Shown: piece after piece, positions 43,426 through 52,502 of the stretch
Position numbering within the stretch: position 1 is the first letter of the stretch
Layout of the letters: each line of letters begins with the position of its first letter
Assembly: GCF_003944705.1 (NCBI RefSeq)
Contig: NZ_RWIS01000016.1
Span: forward strand, 62,001 to 126,000
DNA: 64,000 nucleotides
Source: Hymenobacter metallilatus
Lineage (GTDB): Bacteria; Bacteroidota; Bacteroidia; Cytophagales; Hymenobacteraceae
Direction: 5' to 3'
Position numbers and translations under genes: made by a program
Notes under the pieces: generated by a model
The model's input: the letters and a program-made list of their open reading frames with translations, nothing else
Told to the model about the DNA's origin: nothing
Database searches by the model: none

Positions 43426-46400
43426 TTACTGGGGGGTGCTGCCCAGCAGGTAGTCCAGCTCGATGACGGTCTGGTTGTGTTCCAGCAGCACGTCCAGGTA
43501 GGCGGTGCGCAGGGTCAGGGCCCGCTCCAGGTTGAGCAGGTATTCGGCGTAGCCGGTTTCACCGGCCTTGAAGGCCCGCGTGCTCAGGCGCACGATGACG
43601 TCGGCCTGGGGCAGGGCCGTCTGCTGGTAGAAAGCCAGACGCTGCTGCTGCTCGGCGTGCCGGGCCACCAGTTCGTCCAGCCGGCCCGAGAGCTCGGCCC
43701 GCAGGCGTTGGTAGCCGGCGTCGGCCACCTGCTCCTGCAGACGGGCGGCCTGGACCCGACCCTTCTGCGGCCCGCGCAGGAGGGGAATGCCCACCGAAGC
43801 CTGCACGCCCTGGAAGCGGTCCGACCCGGCGTAGTACCGCTCCGCGCCGCCCACGCCGCCCATGGTCTGGGGGCCAATCAGCGACTGGTTGAAGTAGCCC
43901 AGCGTCACGTTGGGTAGTCCCAGGGCCTGCTCGGTGCGGGTGGCCGCCTGGCGCTGGGCGATGAGTTGGCGCTGCACTTGCAGCTCCGGGTTCTGGGTCA
44001 GGCGCGCCGTGTCACCGGTGGCGGGCAGCACCACGGGTTCCAGCGGGCGAAGCAGGCTGTCGGCCACGCCCACCGCCTGGCTTTGTTGCAGCAGGGCTTG
44101 CAGCTGGCGCTGGGCCACCTGGTAGCCGGTGCGGGCCTGGGCAATCAGGGCGCGGGTTTCGCCTTGCTGCACCAGGGCGGTGGCCGGCTCCAGGCGGGCT
44201 ACTTCCCCGGTTTTAAAGCGCAGCTGGGCGGCCCGCAAAAACTCGCTGTAGAGGCTGTCCTGCCCGCGCAGCACCTGCACCCGGTGGCGGGCGTACACGG
44301 CCTGCTCATAATTCAGGCGCACCTGCCGCCGCAGCTCGGCCTGCACCTGGGCCAGCGTGAGCTGCTGCCCGCCGACCTGCGCCTCCAGCAATTGGCGCTG
44401 GCTGCGGTACACCCGCGGCAGCGAAAAGCTCTGGCTGACGTTGAATTGGTTGTCCTTGCGGTAGGAATTGTACTGCCCGTAGGTAACGCCCACGGTGGTG
44501 CGGCCCACGTCGGTAGCGGTGCGCCGCAGGGCCTGCTGGGCCTCCAAACTGCGCTGGGCAGCCGTTACCGTGGTGTTGGCCTGCAAGGCCTGGGTCACGG
44601 CCTGCTGGGCCGTGAAGGGCGTGCCACCGGCCGTCAGCTGCACTTGCTGGGCCCGGCCGGTGCCGGGCACCAGCAGTGTCAGCAACAGCACGGCTGCGCC
44701 GCCGGCCAGCAGGGGTGCCGACCGGGTGCCGTGGTGGGTTGGATCCTCGGGCTGCTGGTCCGGCCCGGCTGCCGGGGTGCGTTCCGACAGGGCGTAGAGC
44801 ACCGGCAGCACCAGCAGCGTCAGCAGCGTGGCCGTGACCAGCCCGCCGATGACGACCGTAGCCAGCGGGCGCTGCACCTCGGCCCCGGCCGAGGTGCTCA
44901 GGGCCATCGGCAAAAAGCCCAGCGAGGCCACCGTAGCCGTCATCAGCACCGGCCGCAGGCGTACCTGCGTGCCTTCCAGAATTCGCTCGTGCAGGTTGGC
45001 CCAGCCCTCGTCCTTGAGCTGGTTGAAATAGCCGATGAGCACGATGCCGTTGAGCACGGCCACGCCGAACAGGGCAATAAAGCCCACGCCCGCTGAGATG
45101 CTGAACGGCATGCCCCGCAGCCACAGAGCCGCCACCCCGCCAATGGCCGATAAGGGGATGGCCGTGAAAATCAGCACGGACTGCTTCAGGGAGCCGAAGG
45201 TGAAGAAGAGCAGCACAAAAATCAGGGTCAGGGCCACCGGCACGGCCACGCTCAGGCGCTGCGAGGCCTCGCGCAGGTTCTCGAACTGCCCGCCGTAGGT
45301 GGCGTAGTAGCCGGGGGCGAACTTCAGGCGCTGGTCCACTTTGCCCTGCAGCTCTTCCACTACACTTTCCACGTCGCGGCCCCGCACGTTGAAGGCCACC
45401 GTGATGCGGCGCTTGGCGTCGTCGCGCTGCACCTGGTTCGGGCCCTCCTGCAGGGCCACGGTGGCCACCTGCTCCAGCGGCACCTGCTCGCCCCGCGGGG
45501 TGGCAATGAAGAGCTGGCGCACGGCGTTGATGTCCTGGCGCAGGTCCGGGCGCAGGCGCAGCACCAAATCAAAGCGGCGCTCCTGCTCAAATATCTGCCC
45601 GGCGGCCTGGCCGGCAAAGGCAGTCTGCACCGTGCGGTTCACGTCCTCGACGTTCAGACCGAATTGGGCCAGCTTGTTGCGGTCCAGCTGGACCACAATC
45701 TGGGGCAGGCCCGTCACCTGCTCCACGTACACGTCTTCGGCTCCCTGCACCTGCCGCACCTGGGCCGCGGCCCGCTGGGCGTAGTCGGCCAGCTGCTGCA
45801 GGTCTTCGCCGTAGATTTTCATCACCACGTCCTGCTTGGCCCCGCTGATGAGCTCGTTGAAGCGCATCTGAATGGGCTGCTGGAACCCGAAGGTGACGCC
45901 CGGAATTACGCTCAGGGCGTGGGCCATTTTCTCGGCCAGCTCCTCGCGGGACTTGGCCGAAGTCCACTTGCTCTGGTCCTTTTCCAGAATTACCATCACG
46001 TCCCCAGCTTCCACCGGCATGGGGTCGGTGGGAATTTCGGCCGCGCCAATCTTGGCTACCACTTCCTTGACCTCCGGAAACTGCTGTTTGAGGATGGCCC
46101 CGGCCTGCTGGCTTTTTTCGATGGTGTAGCTTAGCGACGAGCCCGTGAGCACGCGCATCTCGATGGCGAAGTCGCCTTCCGAAAGCTGGGGGATAAACTC
46201 CCCGCCCAGAGTGCGGAACACGAGCAGGGCCCCGACGAACAGCCCCACGGCCGAAGCCAGCACCAGGGCTTTGCGGCGCAGACCCCATTCCAGCAGGGGC
46301 CGGTAGCGGGCCTCCAGCCAGCTCATCATGCGGTCCGAGAAGTTGCGCTTGTGCTCCGTGTTGCGGCTCAACCCCAGTGCCGCCATCATGGGCACGTAGG

Positions 46401-47904
46401 TGAGCGAGAGAATGAAAGCGCCGATAATGGCGAAGGCCACCGTCTCGGCCATGGGCTTAAACATCTTGCCCTCAATGCCGGCCAGGGCCAGCAGGGGCAG
46501 GTACACGATGAGGATGATGATTTCCCCGAACGCGGCTGAGGCGCGGATTTTGGAGGCTGCCTCGTAGGTGGCCTCGTTCATCTGGTCCTGGGTTAGCTTG
46601 CCGTGGGCCCCGTCGGGGTGGGCGGCAATTCCCGAGTGGGTGTGCAGGCGGTGCACGATGGCCTCCACGATAATCACCGCCCCATCCACTACCAGTCCGA
46701 AATCAATAGCCCCGAGCGAGAGCAGGTTACCCGACACGCCGAACACGCGCATCAGGCTGATGGCAAAGAGCATGGCCAGCGGAATCACCGAGGCCACCAC
46801 CAGCCCCGCGCGCAGGTTGCCCAGGAAGAGCACCAGCACAAAAATCACGATGAGCGCTCCCTCAATCAGGTTTTTGGTTACCGTATGAATGGCCCGGCCC
46901 ACCAGTTCCGAGCGGTCCAGGTACACGTCCACGGTCACGCCTTCGGGCAGGGACTTGCGCACGGTCTCCATGCGCTCCTTGACGGCCTTGATAACCTCGT
47001 TGGCATTGGCGCCTTTGAGCATGAGCACGATGCCGCCGGTGACTTCGCCCTCCGCGTTACGGGTCATGGCCCCGTAGCGCACGGCCGAGCCCAGGCGTAC
47101 CTCGGCTACGTCGCGCACGAGCACCGGCAGGCCGCTGCTGGTGGAGCGCACCACGATGTTGCCGATGTCCTGAGCATTCTGGGCCAGGCCCTCGGTGCGG
47201 ATGAAGTACGCCGTCGGGTTTTGATCCAGGTAGGCTCCGCCCGTGTTTTGGTTGTTGCGGCTGACGGCCTGGTACACCTGGTCCACGGTTACGTTCAGGG
47301 AACGGAGCCGCTCCGGGTCCAAGGCCACCTCGTACTGCTTGAGCTGGCCTCCGAAAGAGCTGACGTCGGCCACGCCGGGCGTGCCCAGCAGCTGACGGCG
47401 CACAATCCAGTCCTGAATCGTGCGCAGCTCCCGCGCCGTGTATTTCTTCTCGTAGCCGGGCTTGGCGCGCACCAGGTACTGGTAGATTTCACCCAGGCCG
47501 GTACTGACCGGGGCTAGTTCCGGCCGGCCCACGCCGGCCGGAATCTGGCTTTCGGCCTCGCGCAGGCGCTCGGCCACCTGCTGGCGGGCCCAATAAATGT
47601 CGATGCCGTCTTCCAGGACGATGGTCACGACTGAGAGGCCGAAGCGGGAAAAGGAGCGTACTTCCTCGCGCCCCGGAATCGTGGCCACGCTCTGCTCAAT
47701 GGGAAAGGACACCAGCCGCTCGATGTCGCCGGCCGACAGCGAGGGCGCCACGGTGTAGACCACGACCTGGTTGTTGGTAATGTCGGGCACCGCGTCAATG
47801 GGCAGCCGACTCAGCGAGTAGCTGCCCCAGGCAATCAAAGCCAAGGTCAGCAGCCCAATAATGAGCTTGTTGTGAATGGAAAAGTGAATGAGCCGGTCGA
47901 ACAT
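43426..47904 (-). CDS. Heavy-metal RND efflux pump CzcA/CusA fused to TolC-like outer-membrane channel
   Basis: 1492 residues. The first 1050 are a heavy-metal RND pump (MFDRLIHFSIHNKLIIGLLT; IEQSVATIPGREEVRS; GAIDFGLVVDGAVIIVEA with the proton-relay Asp; AEIPTDPMPVEAGDVMVIL; VIGGLVTATLLTLLVLPVLY). After a linker with a signal-like hydrophobic run (LLAGGAAVLLLTLLVPGTG) comes a 400-residue TolC/CzcC-like domain ending ALTLRTAYLDVLLEHNQT. CzcA-CzcC fusions are usual in Bacteroidota. With CzcB the complex would pump Co/Zn/Cd or Cu/Ag from the cell. First gene of the minus-strand metal operon. Confidence 0.93.
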   Translation of the reverse strand: MFDRLIHFSIHNKLIIGLLTLALIAWGSYSLSRLPIDAVPDITNNQVVVYTVAPSLSAGDIERLVSFPIEQSVATIPGREEVRSFSRFGLSVVTIVLEDGIDIYWARQQVAERLREAESQIPAGVGRPELAPVSTGLGEIYQYLVRAKPGYEKKYTARELRTIQDWIVRRQLLGTPGVADVSSFGGQLKQYEVALDPERLRSLNVTVDQVYQAVSRNNQNTGGAYLDQNPTAYFIRTEGLAQNAQDIGNIVVRSTSSGLPVLVRDVAEVRLGSAVRYGAMTRNAEGEVTGGIVLMLKGANANEVIKAVKERMETVRKSLPEGVTVDVYLDRSELVGRAIHTVTKNLIEGALIVIFVLVLFLGNLRAGLVVASVIPLAMLFAISLMRVFGVSGNLLSLGAIDFGLVVDGAVIIVEAIVHRLHTHSGIAAHPDGAHGKLTQDQMNEATYEAASKIRASAAFGEIIILIVYLPLLALAGIEGKMFKPMAETVAFAIIGAFILSLTYVPMMAALGLSRNTEHKRNFSDRMMSWLEARYRPLLEWGLRRKALVLASAVGLFVGALLVFRTLGGEFIPQLSEGDFAIEMRVLTGSSLSYTIEKSQQAGAILKQQFPEVKEVVAKIGAAEIPTDPMPVEAGDVMVILEKDQSKWTSAKSREELAEKMAHALSVIPGVTFGFQQPIQMRFNELISGAKQDVVMKIYGEDLQQLADYAQRAAAQVRQVQGAEDVYVEQVTGLPQIVVQLDRNKLAQFGLNVEDVNRTVQTAFAGQAAGQIFEQERRFDLVLRLRPDLRQDINAVRQLFIATPRGEQVPLEQVATVALQEGPNQVQRDDAKRRITVAFNVRGRDVESVVEELQGKVDQRLKFAPGYYATYGGQFENLREASQRLSVAVPVALTLIFVLLFFTFGSLKQSVLIFTAIPLSAIGGVAALWLRGMPFSISAGVGFIALFGVAVLNGIVLIGYFNQLKDEGWANLHERILEGTQVRLRPVLMTATVASLGFLPMALSTSAGAEVQRPLATVVIGGLVTATLLTLLVLPVLYALSERTPAAGPDQQPEDPTHHGTRSAPLLAGGAAVLLLTLLVPGTGRAQQVQLTAGGTPFTAQQAVTQALQANTTVTAAQRSLEAQQALRRTATDVGRTTVGVTYGQYNSYRKDNQFNVSQSFSLPRVYRSQRQLLEAQVGGQQLTLAQVQAELRRQVRLNYEQAVYARHRVQVLRGQDSLYSEFLRAAQLRFKTGEVARLEPATALVQQGETRALIAQARTGYQVAQRQLQALLQQSQAVGVADSLLRPLEPVVLPATGDTARLTQNPELQVQRQLIAQRQAATRTEQALGLPNVTLGYFNQSLIGPQTMGGVGGAERYYAGSDRFQGVQASVGIPLLRGPQKGRVQAARLQEQVADAGYQRLRAELSGRLDELVARHAEQQQRLAFYQQTALPQADVIVRLSTRAFKAGETGYAEYLLNLERALTLRTAYLDVLLEHNQTVIELDYLLGSTPQ

Positions 47905-48011
47905 ACTGGCTAAGGGGTAAGACTAGAAATCCTGAGAAAAGGGCGGTCGGAGCCCGCGGGGCTCGACGACGGCAGGGTTCGACAGCGCACAGAAAGGTGC
48001 GTATGCGCCGA

Positions 48012-48043
48012 CGGGACCGGGCACGGCAGCGTGCCCGGTCCCG
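48012..48043. repeat. Perfect 14-bp-stem hairpin in the leader of the metal operon
   Basis: CGGGACCGGGCACG pairs perfectly with CGTGCCCGGTCCCG across a 4-nt loop. It lies about 110 nt before the CzcA start and between it and the DUF6660 gene. It has no U-run on the minus strand, so it is not a standard terminator; attenuation, RNA stabilisation or an operator are possible. Confidence 0.6.
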
Positions 48044-48068
48044 CGGACGGAACCGAAAAAACAGGAAA

Positions 48069-48389
48069 CTAGGCTTGGGGGGGCTGCCAGACGGCAAATG
48101 CCCGCTGCTGCGGGGCCGGGCTCGTCAACGTTGCAAACGGCCGGGCAGCATCGCCTACCGGGTGGGTGGCCGGAAGAACCACGGCCGTAGCGGCGGGCAA
48201 GGAGGTACCAGCGCAGCAGTGGCACTGGCACAGGGGAGTACACCAATCCTGCTGGTGATGCGCGGCAGCATCAGTCTGCGCCGTAACGCGGGCGCGCGCC
48301 GGCTCCGATGGGTTCACCGTCCCGTCAGCACAGGGCAGACAGGCCAGCACCAGCAGGTAGAGCGCAAAAAAGACCGCGACAAATCGCAT
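48069..48389 (-). CDS. DUF6660 family small exported protein
   Basis: Start at 48389 (MRFVAVFFALYLLVLACLPC); signal with lipobox-like Cys. The mature part has the DUF6660 Cys/His cluster (HHQQDWCTPLCQCHCC). About 106 residues. This family sits immediately ahead of CzcA-type operons in many Hymenobacter and relatives, and its Cys/His cluster suggests periplasmic metal binding. It is 165 nt upstream of CzcA on the same strand. Confidence 0.75.
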   Translation of the reverse strand: MRFVAVFFALYLLVLACLPCADGTVNPSEPARARVTAQTDAAAHHQQDWCTPLCQCHCCAGTSLPAATAVVLPATHPVGDAARPFATLTSPAPQQRAFAVWQPPQA

Positions 48390-48744
48390 AGCAGAAAGGG
48401 GCAAACGCTGCAAACATACGTACTCGTCGCCAAATAGATTCCTCTACCGGGTAATTAACAGGCGTAGCAGATCAGCATGATGGGTTTAGGTTGGGGAAAT
48501 AGACCTGAAAAACACGGCATGAGGCTGGCTTCGACCCTAATCGCTGGTTATAAAATAAGCTGAAGCAACCAGTTTTTCGACGGGCACACCACCGGGCTAA
48601 AATCTTCGTAACCGGCAGTATACAGGTGTTGAGTTCGCTGAGCGAACTAACGTCAGGGGCAGCGGCAGCAAACAGAATGCATTCAGTGTTAATTTCTCTG
48701 ACCCCAGCAGCTGTCCACGCAAAATCACGCATTATTCCCGCGTC
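48390..48744. other. Intergenic region, no gene seen
   Basis: About 355 nt with no plausible gene. It must contain the promoter of the DUF6660/Czc operon, but I could not identify a TAnnTTTG box with confidence. Confidence 0.4.
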
Positions 48745-49595
48745 CTAACGCCGAAAACTTACACCCAGAAAGTACGTTGTTTCTGTGTCCTTAGTCAGCG
48801 GGTAGTTCAGGCCCAAGTCCAGCTGCATATTATCCGTCACCCGCCAGATAGGCCCGCCGTTGAGCGTCGCAGCCCAGCCTCTTTCCCGCCAGTCCCAGGC
48901 CCCAGCCACTTCCACAAACCCACCCAGCGTTTTGTACAGGTCGTGGCCCACGGTCAGGGTGGGGGCCAGTTCCAGGCAGTGACGCGTCGTGGCTTCGTCG
49001 CGCACCCAGGTAGCTTGCAACTGGCTGCCCAGGCTCCAATCGTGGGGTAATTGGCAGGCAAACGGTACCACCACGCCGCCTTCCCAGTAGTGGTTGCCGG
49101 TGCGCTGACCCGTCGGCAGCTTCACGAAGGGCATCAGCGCCAGCGCCGTGCGGCCCCCGTCGTTGCCCCACAAGTTGCGCTTGACTCGTAGCGTCAGGTC
49201 CCCGAAGCCGGCCCGTGCCCCCGGATGCTCGCCCCGCTCCGTCTGCGCTGTATACGATTCCACCACCAGTTGCACATCTATCGTGCGCGTCAGACCTAGT
49301 TTCAGGTTGGCATGGTTCAGCCCCAACTCCTGGTGTGTGTCCTGCCTGCCAAACCGCTGCCGCCCCAGCCGCAGCACGTCGGTTTCCACCTGAAAATGCC
49401 CCGCGTCCACCGAACAGGCACTTTCCGTCGCGTCGGGCCGGTCCGTGCTCATTGGCCGCAGCCGGGCCCGGGGCACCGGCTGAAAAAGCGAGTAGCGGGG
49501 GAGCTGTGAATCAATGAGTCCGGCGCCATCCCTTGGCCCTGCGCCAATAAGGCCACGGGCAGTAAACAGAATACCACGCAGTAGAAGAAGGACAT
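48745..49595 (-). pseudogene. Frameshifted outer-membrane transporter (phenol MetA pathway-like family)
   Basis: The long frame from 49476 to 48745 (MSTDRPDATESACSVDAGHF, then beta-barrel strands ending TYFLGVSFRR) lacks a signal. The missing signal is present in another frame from ATG at 49595 (MSFFYCVVFCLLPVALLAQG), ending with a TGA just after. Reading across a run of five G's at 49497-49501 by one base joins the two into one sensible protein with the family linker LFQPVPRARLRPMSTDRPD. So one base has been lost, unless it is a sequencing error. The family exports aromatic or metal compounds; here it is adjacent to a metal block. A perfect palindrome sits just upstream. Confidence 0.75.
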
Positions 49596-49606
49596 ACGGA
49601 TGTTTT

Positions 49607-49638
49607 AGACAAGACTAAAAATATTTTTAGTCTTGTCT
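49607..49638. promoter_or_regulatory. Perfect 32-bp palindromic operator
   Basis: The arms AGACAAGACTAAAAAT and ATTTTTAGTCTTGTCT are perfect reverse complements with no gap. It also contains TTTTAG-N6-CTAAAA, the spacing typical of DtxR/MntR-type metal repressor sites. It lies 12 nt upstream of the ATG at 49595 and between two divergent-decaying genes. Also capable of forming a strong hairpin. Confidence 0.7.
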
Positions 49639-49672
49639 GCATACTCGCTTGTCAACGAATTGGTTTTCTATG

Positions 49673-50527
49673 TTAGCTAGTGATACCGGCATCAGCCACC
49701 ACGCTCACCCGCGGCAAGTAGTAGGTATCCACGGCCCGGCGGTCAAACAGATTCCGCTGGCTATCCAGCGTGTACCAGCGCTGGGCGGGAGCTAGCAGCC
49801 CGGCTAGAGGCCGCCGCGTGGGTGGGATAAGGAATTCCAGCGTCACCAGGGCCGTGTCGGCTACTCCGGCCAATGCCCGCAATGTGCCCAGCTCGCGGCG
49901 GTAGGCCAGGCGATTCTGGTCAACGGTCACTTCCTGCGTGCGCACTGATAGGTAAAAGCTCAGGTACTGGGTTTGCTTGAAAATACCGGCTTCCACCAGT
50001 TGGCGCAACTGGCGGTCCTGCTGGCGCAACTGGGTGAGCAGGCCACGGGCAAAATCTAGCTGCAATTGGGCGGCGTAGGCCGTCAGAAACTGGTCCGTAA
50101 CCGTGCGGCGCAAATCCAGCGCGCTTAGTTGCCGGTTGTTGCGCAGCACCTGTCCCTGGTTGCCCAGAATACGGTAATCGTTGGCTAGCAATGCCCGGTT
50201 GAAGACCGGTTTGCTGGCCTGGGCTACGGTGGCATAGTTGCCGCCGTTGGTGATGGCCTGGTCGTAGCCCACGACGGCCTCGCCCTGGCGGTTGAGGATG
50301 CTGGGGTACAGCACCGCGGCCCCGGTACCGTTTACCAGAATGCCATTCTAGGCCTTGCGGCGCAGGCTGTCGAGGCGGTTCTGGCTGACTTGGTTGGCCA
50401 GCTCAATCAGTTGGGGGCTGTTCTGATGGGCCACAGCCACGAAATCAGCTAGTCGGCGCGGACTGGTGGGTAAATTATGTGGGGCAGCGAGTAGCGAGGT
50501 AAGCGCGGGCCTGCTTGCACTGGAACG
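49673..50527 (-). pseudogene. Decayed TolC/CusC-type outer-membrane efflux gene
   Basis: Residues read NLPTSPRRLADFVAVAHQNSPQ to LDSLRRKA, then an in-frame TAG at 50348-50350, then NGILVNGTGAAVLYPSILNRQGEAVVGYD and a coiled helix run (FARGLLTQLRQQDRQLRQLVEAG) to VSVVADAGITS at a second early stop (49673). Intact TolC homologues have a signal peptide before this and about 150 more residues after it. Both ends and the middle are damaged, so the gene is dead. Together with the frameshifted transporter it looks like a lost efflux unit. Confidence 0.75.
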
Positions 50528-51062
50528 CTACGCCCGGCTGGCTCCTGCAGATAGCAGCACCGCCACCAGTATACACAGGCAGCAGAAAAGCGGGCAATGA
50601 GGTGAGCGGGTAGGCAAAAGCACAGGAATTGAGTGAGGCAGCAAAACACACACACAATTCTGGAGGAAAATTGGAGCACCTTATACCCATTACGCCACCT
50701 TGCTCTGCATGCACTGCTTGGTAAGAAGGCGTCGGTCACAAAACCGGAGAAGCGAACCAGTAGTGGCTCGGTCTTTTAAAACAATATGCAGAGCGTCAGA
50801 ACAAAGCCGACGCAGGCAGACCAAACTCACGAAAAGCTCTGCTCTAACTGATATTGACCAACTCGTCAATACCGGTTGAGGCCGGAGTGCGCGTCACTGT
50901 GCAAGCTTGCCAGACCGCGATGTAAGTGTAATTGTTGAGTTGCCCGTAAGGACAAATGCAAGGCTTAATGGGAAGGATTCAATGCGCACCAGGTAGGTGC
51001 CGTAACATTTAATTTTCTGAACCACGGCCTTAACCTTGCTTTTGCGACATCAAGCAATTTGG
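50528..51062. other. Intergenic region, no gene seen
   Basis: About 535 nt with short frames only. It holds the missing 5' part of the decayed TolC gene, now unreadable. No repeat or hairpin stood out. Confidence 0.4.
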
Positions 51063-51971
51063 TCAGAGATTTTGGGTGTCGGATCCTGCGTATCCAGTTA
51101 TGCTCTCGATGGGTAAGGCAACCGCATTGCCATTAAGCAGCACGTAGTAATTTTTTTCCGAGATGTACACCACCTCGACAGGTGCCTGCAGCACAGCTGG
51201 GGATGTAATAGCCCCACTTTTTACCAGCTTGTCAAGCGCTTCTGCCTGCAGGTAAAAGCGGGTGAAGTAGGGCCGCCCACCGCCCAACTGCAACGGCATC
51301 CAGCGATAGAAGAGCACTCCGTATAACACGCACGCTACTAGGAGAAAAGTAATGCCTGCTATAGCAGCCCACACTGCTCGCTGGAGCGAAGGTTTTTCCC
51401 TAATCCGGCGCATCTGCCGAACTATTACTTGGCAGACCACTCCACTGGAGATGAAGTACAGGATGAGTAAGCTCATGCCATATACGCCTACCCATATTAT
51501 TACAACAGCCACTAGTAAGTAGAACCACGGCAGTCCATGCTTTTTGCCCCAATTAGGAGTGCCTGCAGCCGGTTTAAGCGCCGCAAATAAGAATATACTG
51601 GCTGCAACAAATGCGACGGCTATGATCACTACTTTCATGGGCGTAACCGATTCAGCCGTTGCCGAGAAGCTCCCCGTTATGGTGAACGCAACGCATCCAT
51701 ACCCAAGAGCTCCCAGTACAGCAAACGCAGCATCCACTATAGGTATGGGTACCTGCTCTTGATCGTGCGTGGTATAGTAGGCTATTAGTACGGGAGGTAG
51801 CGTAAAGCCTAAGAAACTGATGCCCGCTTTGATATAGTTAAAGCTCAACCAACTTGCTTCTGTCAGATTGTGAGTCGCTAGGTACATATTCACAATCAGG
51901 TAACCGGCCGCGTAGAGGGCGAACAATCCCATGGTTACAAGTGATTCGGACGACACTTCAGATACTTTCAT
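51063..51971 (-). CDS. Multi-spanning membrane protein, unknown
   Basis: 302 residues and about six to seven membrane helices (VTMGLFALYAAGYLIVNMYL; ILYFISSGVVCQVIVRQM; WAAIAGITFLLVACVLYGVL), ending in a soluble domain (PVEVVYISEKNYYVLLNGNA) that looks like a small beta domain on the cytoplasmic or periplasmic face. No family recognised. Codon usage is more AT-rich than the metal genes, as in the surrounding worn region. Confidence 0.65.
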   Translation of the reverse strand: MKVSEVSSESLVTMGLFALYAAGYLIVNMYLATHNLTEASWLSFNYIKAGISFLGFTLPPVLIAYYTTHDQEQVPIPIVDAAFAVLGALGYGCVAFTITGSFSATAESVTPMKVVIIAVAFVAASIFLFAALKPAAGTPNWGKKHGLPWFYLLVAVVIIWVGVYGMSLLILYFISSGVVCQVIVRQMRRIREKPSLQRAVWAAIAGITFLLVACVLYGVLFYRWMPLQLGGGRPYFTRFYLQAEALDKLVKSGAITSPAVLQAPVEVVYISEKNYYVLLNGNAVALPIESITGYAGSDTQNL

Positions 51972-52288
51972 GTAGGGTAAGTAAAAGAGAAAGTTAAACT
52001 ACCACGTGTGTCAGAGGCTTATCAGCCTTCTTTGATCACTCTCAGTGATCTTACACCGGGCTAACGTACCTATACGAGCTGAATACAATGCTATTGCGGC
52101 GTGATAGTTTTACTAATAGCACACGTTTCCGCGCTCCGGGCAACTGGGCAGTCGCTGTAATTACTCAGTTTGCTGTCCGGCAGGAAATAAAGGCTGTTAA
52201 AAGGCTGGACGATCGTTCCTCTTATCCGATAAGCGTGTATATTTCAACACGTAGATACATGTCTTACCCTTAACCACTACCTATTACC
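51972..52288. other. Intergenic region, no gene seen
   Basis: 317 nt between the membrane protein and the small basic ORF. No plausible gene; promoters of both neighbours must lie here. Confidence 0.4.
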
Positions 52289-52417
52289 ATGGCTATCAAA
52301 CCCGGCCCTAAGCCTAATAAAGAAGATGGTACTCCGGACAGAAGAAGACGGGTCACGGAAGAAAACAGACCGAAACACCCCGATCTGAAACCGCATAAGC
52401 ATAAGAAAGGCGACTAG
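52289..52417 (+). CDS. Small basic 42-residue protein
   Basis: ATG at 52289 to TAG at 52415 encodes MAIKPGPKPNKEDGTPDRRR followed by a His/Lys-rich end (PHKHKKGD). Composition and the well-formed start suggest a real small protein; similar KPGxPP/DGTPDRR small proteins occur in other Bacteroidota as hypothetical genes. A short hairpin follows. It lies just outside the IS left end. Confidence 0.45.
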   Translation: MAIKPGPKPNKEDGTPDRRRRVTEENRPKHPDLKPHKHKKGD

Positions 52418-52428
52418 TAGGCCTACCT

Positions 52429-52447
52429 GCGACTTACAGTAAGTCGC
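52429..52447 (+). terminator. Weak hairpin after the small ORF
   Basis: GCGACTTA pairs with TAAGTCGC across a CAG loop, 12 nt after the stop of the 42-residue ORF. No U-run follows, so termination strength is doubtful. Confidence 0.35.
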
Positions 52448-52502
52448 CTTGTCGAGGTCTCAACGCCCCATAACAGTGAGGTGGTCTAGTGAGGTGGTCT
52501 AG

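Noticed and set aside
46603..47517. Long plus-strand frame of 304 codons
   Set aside because: Antisense to CzcA, His/Gly-rich shadow.
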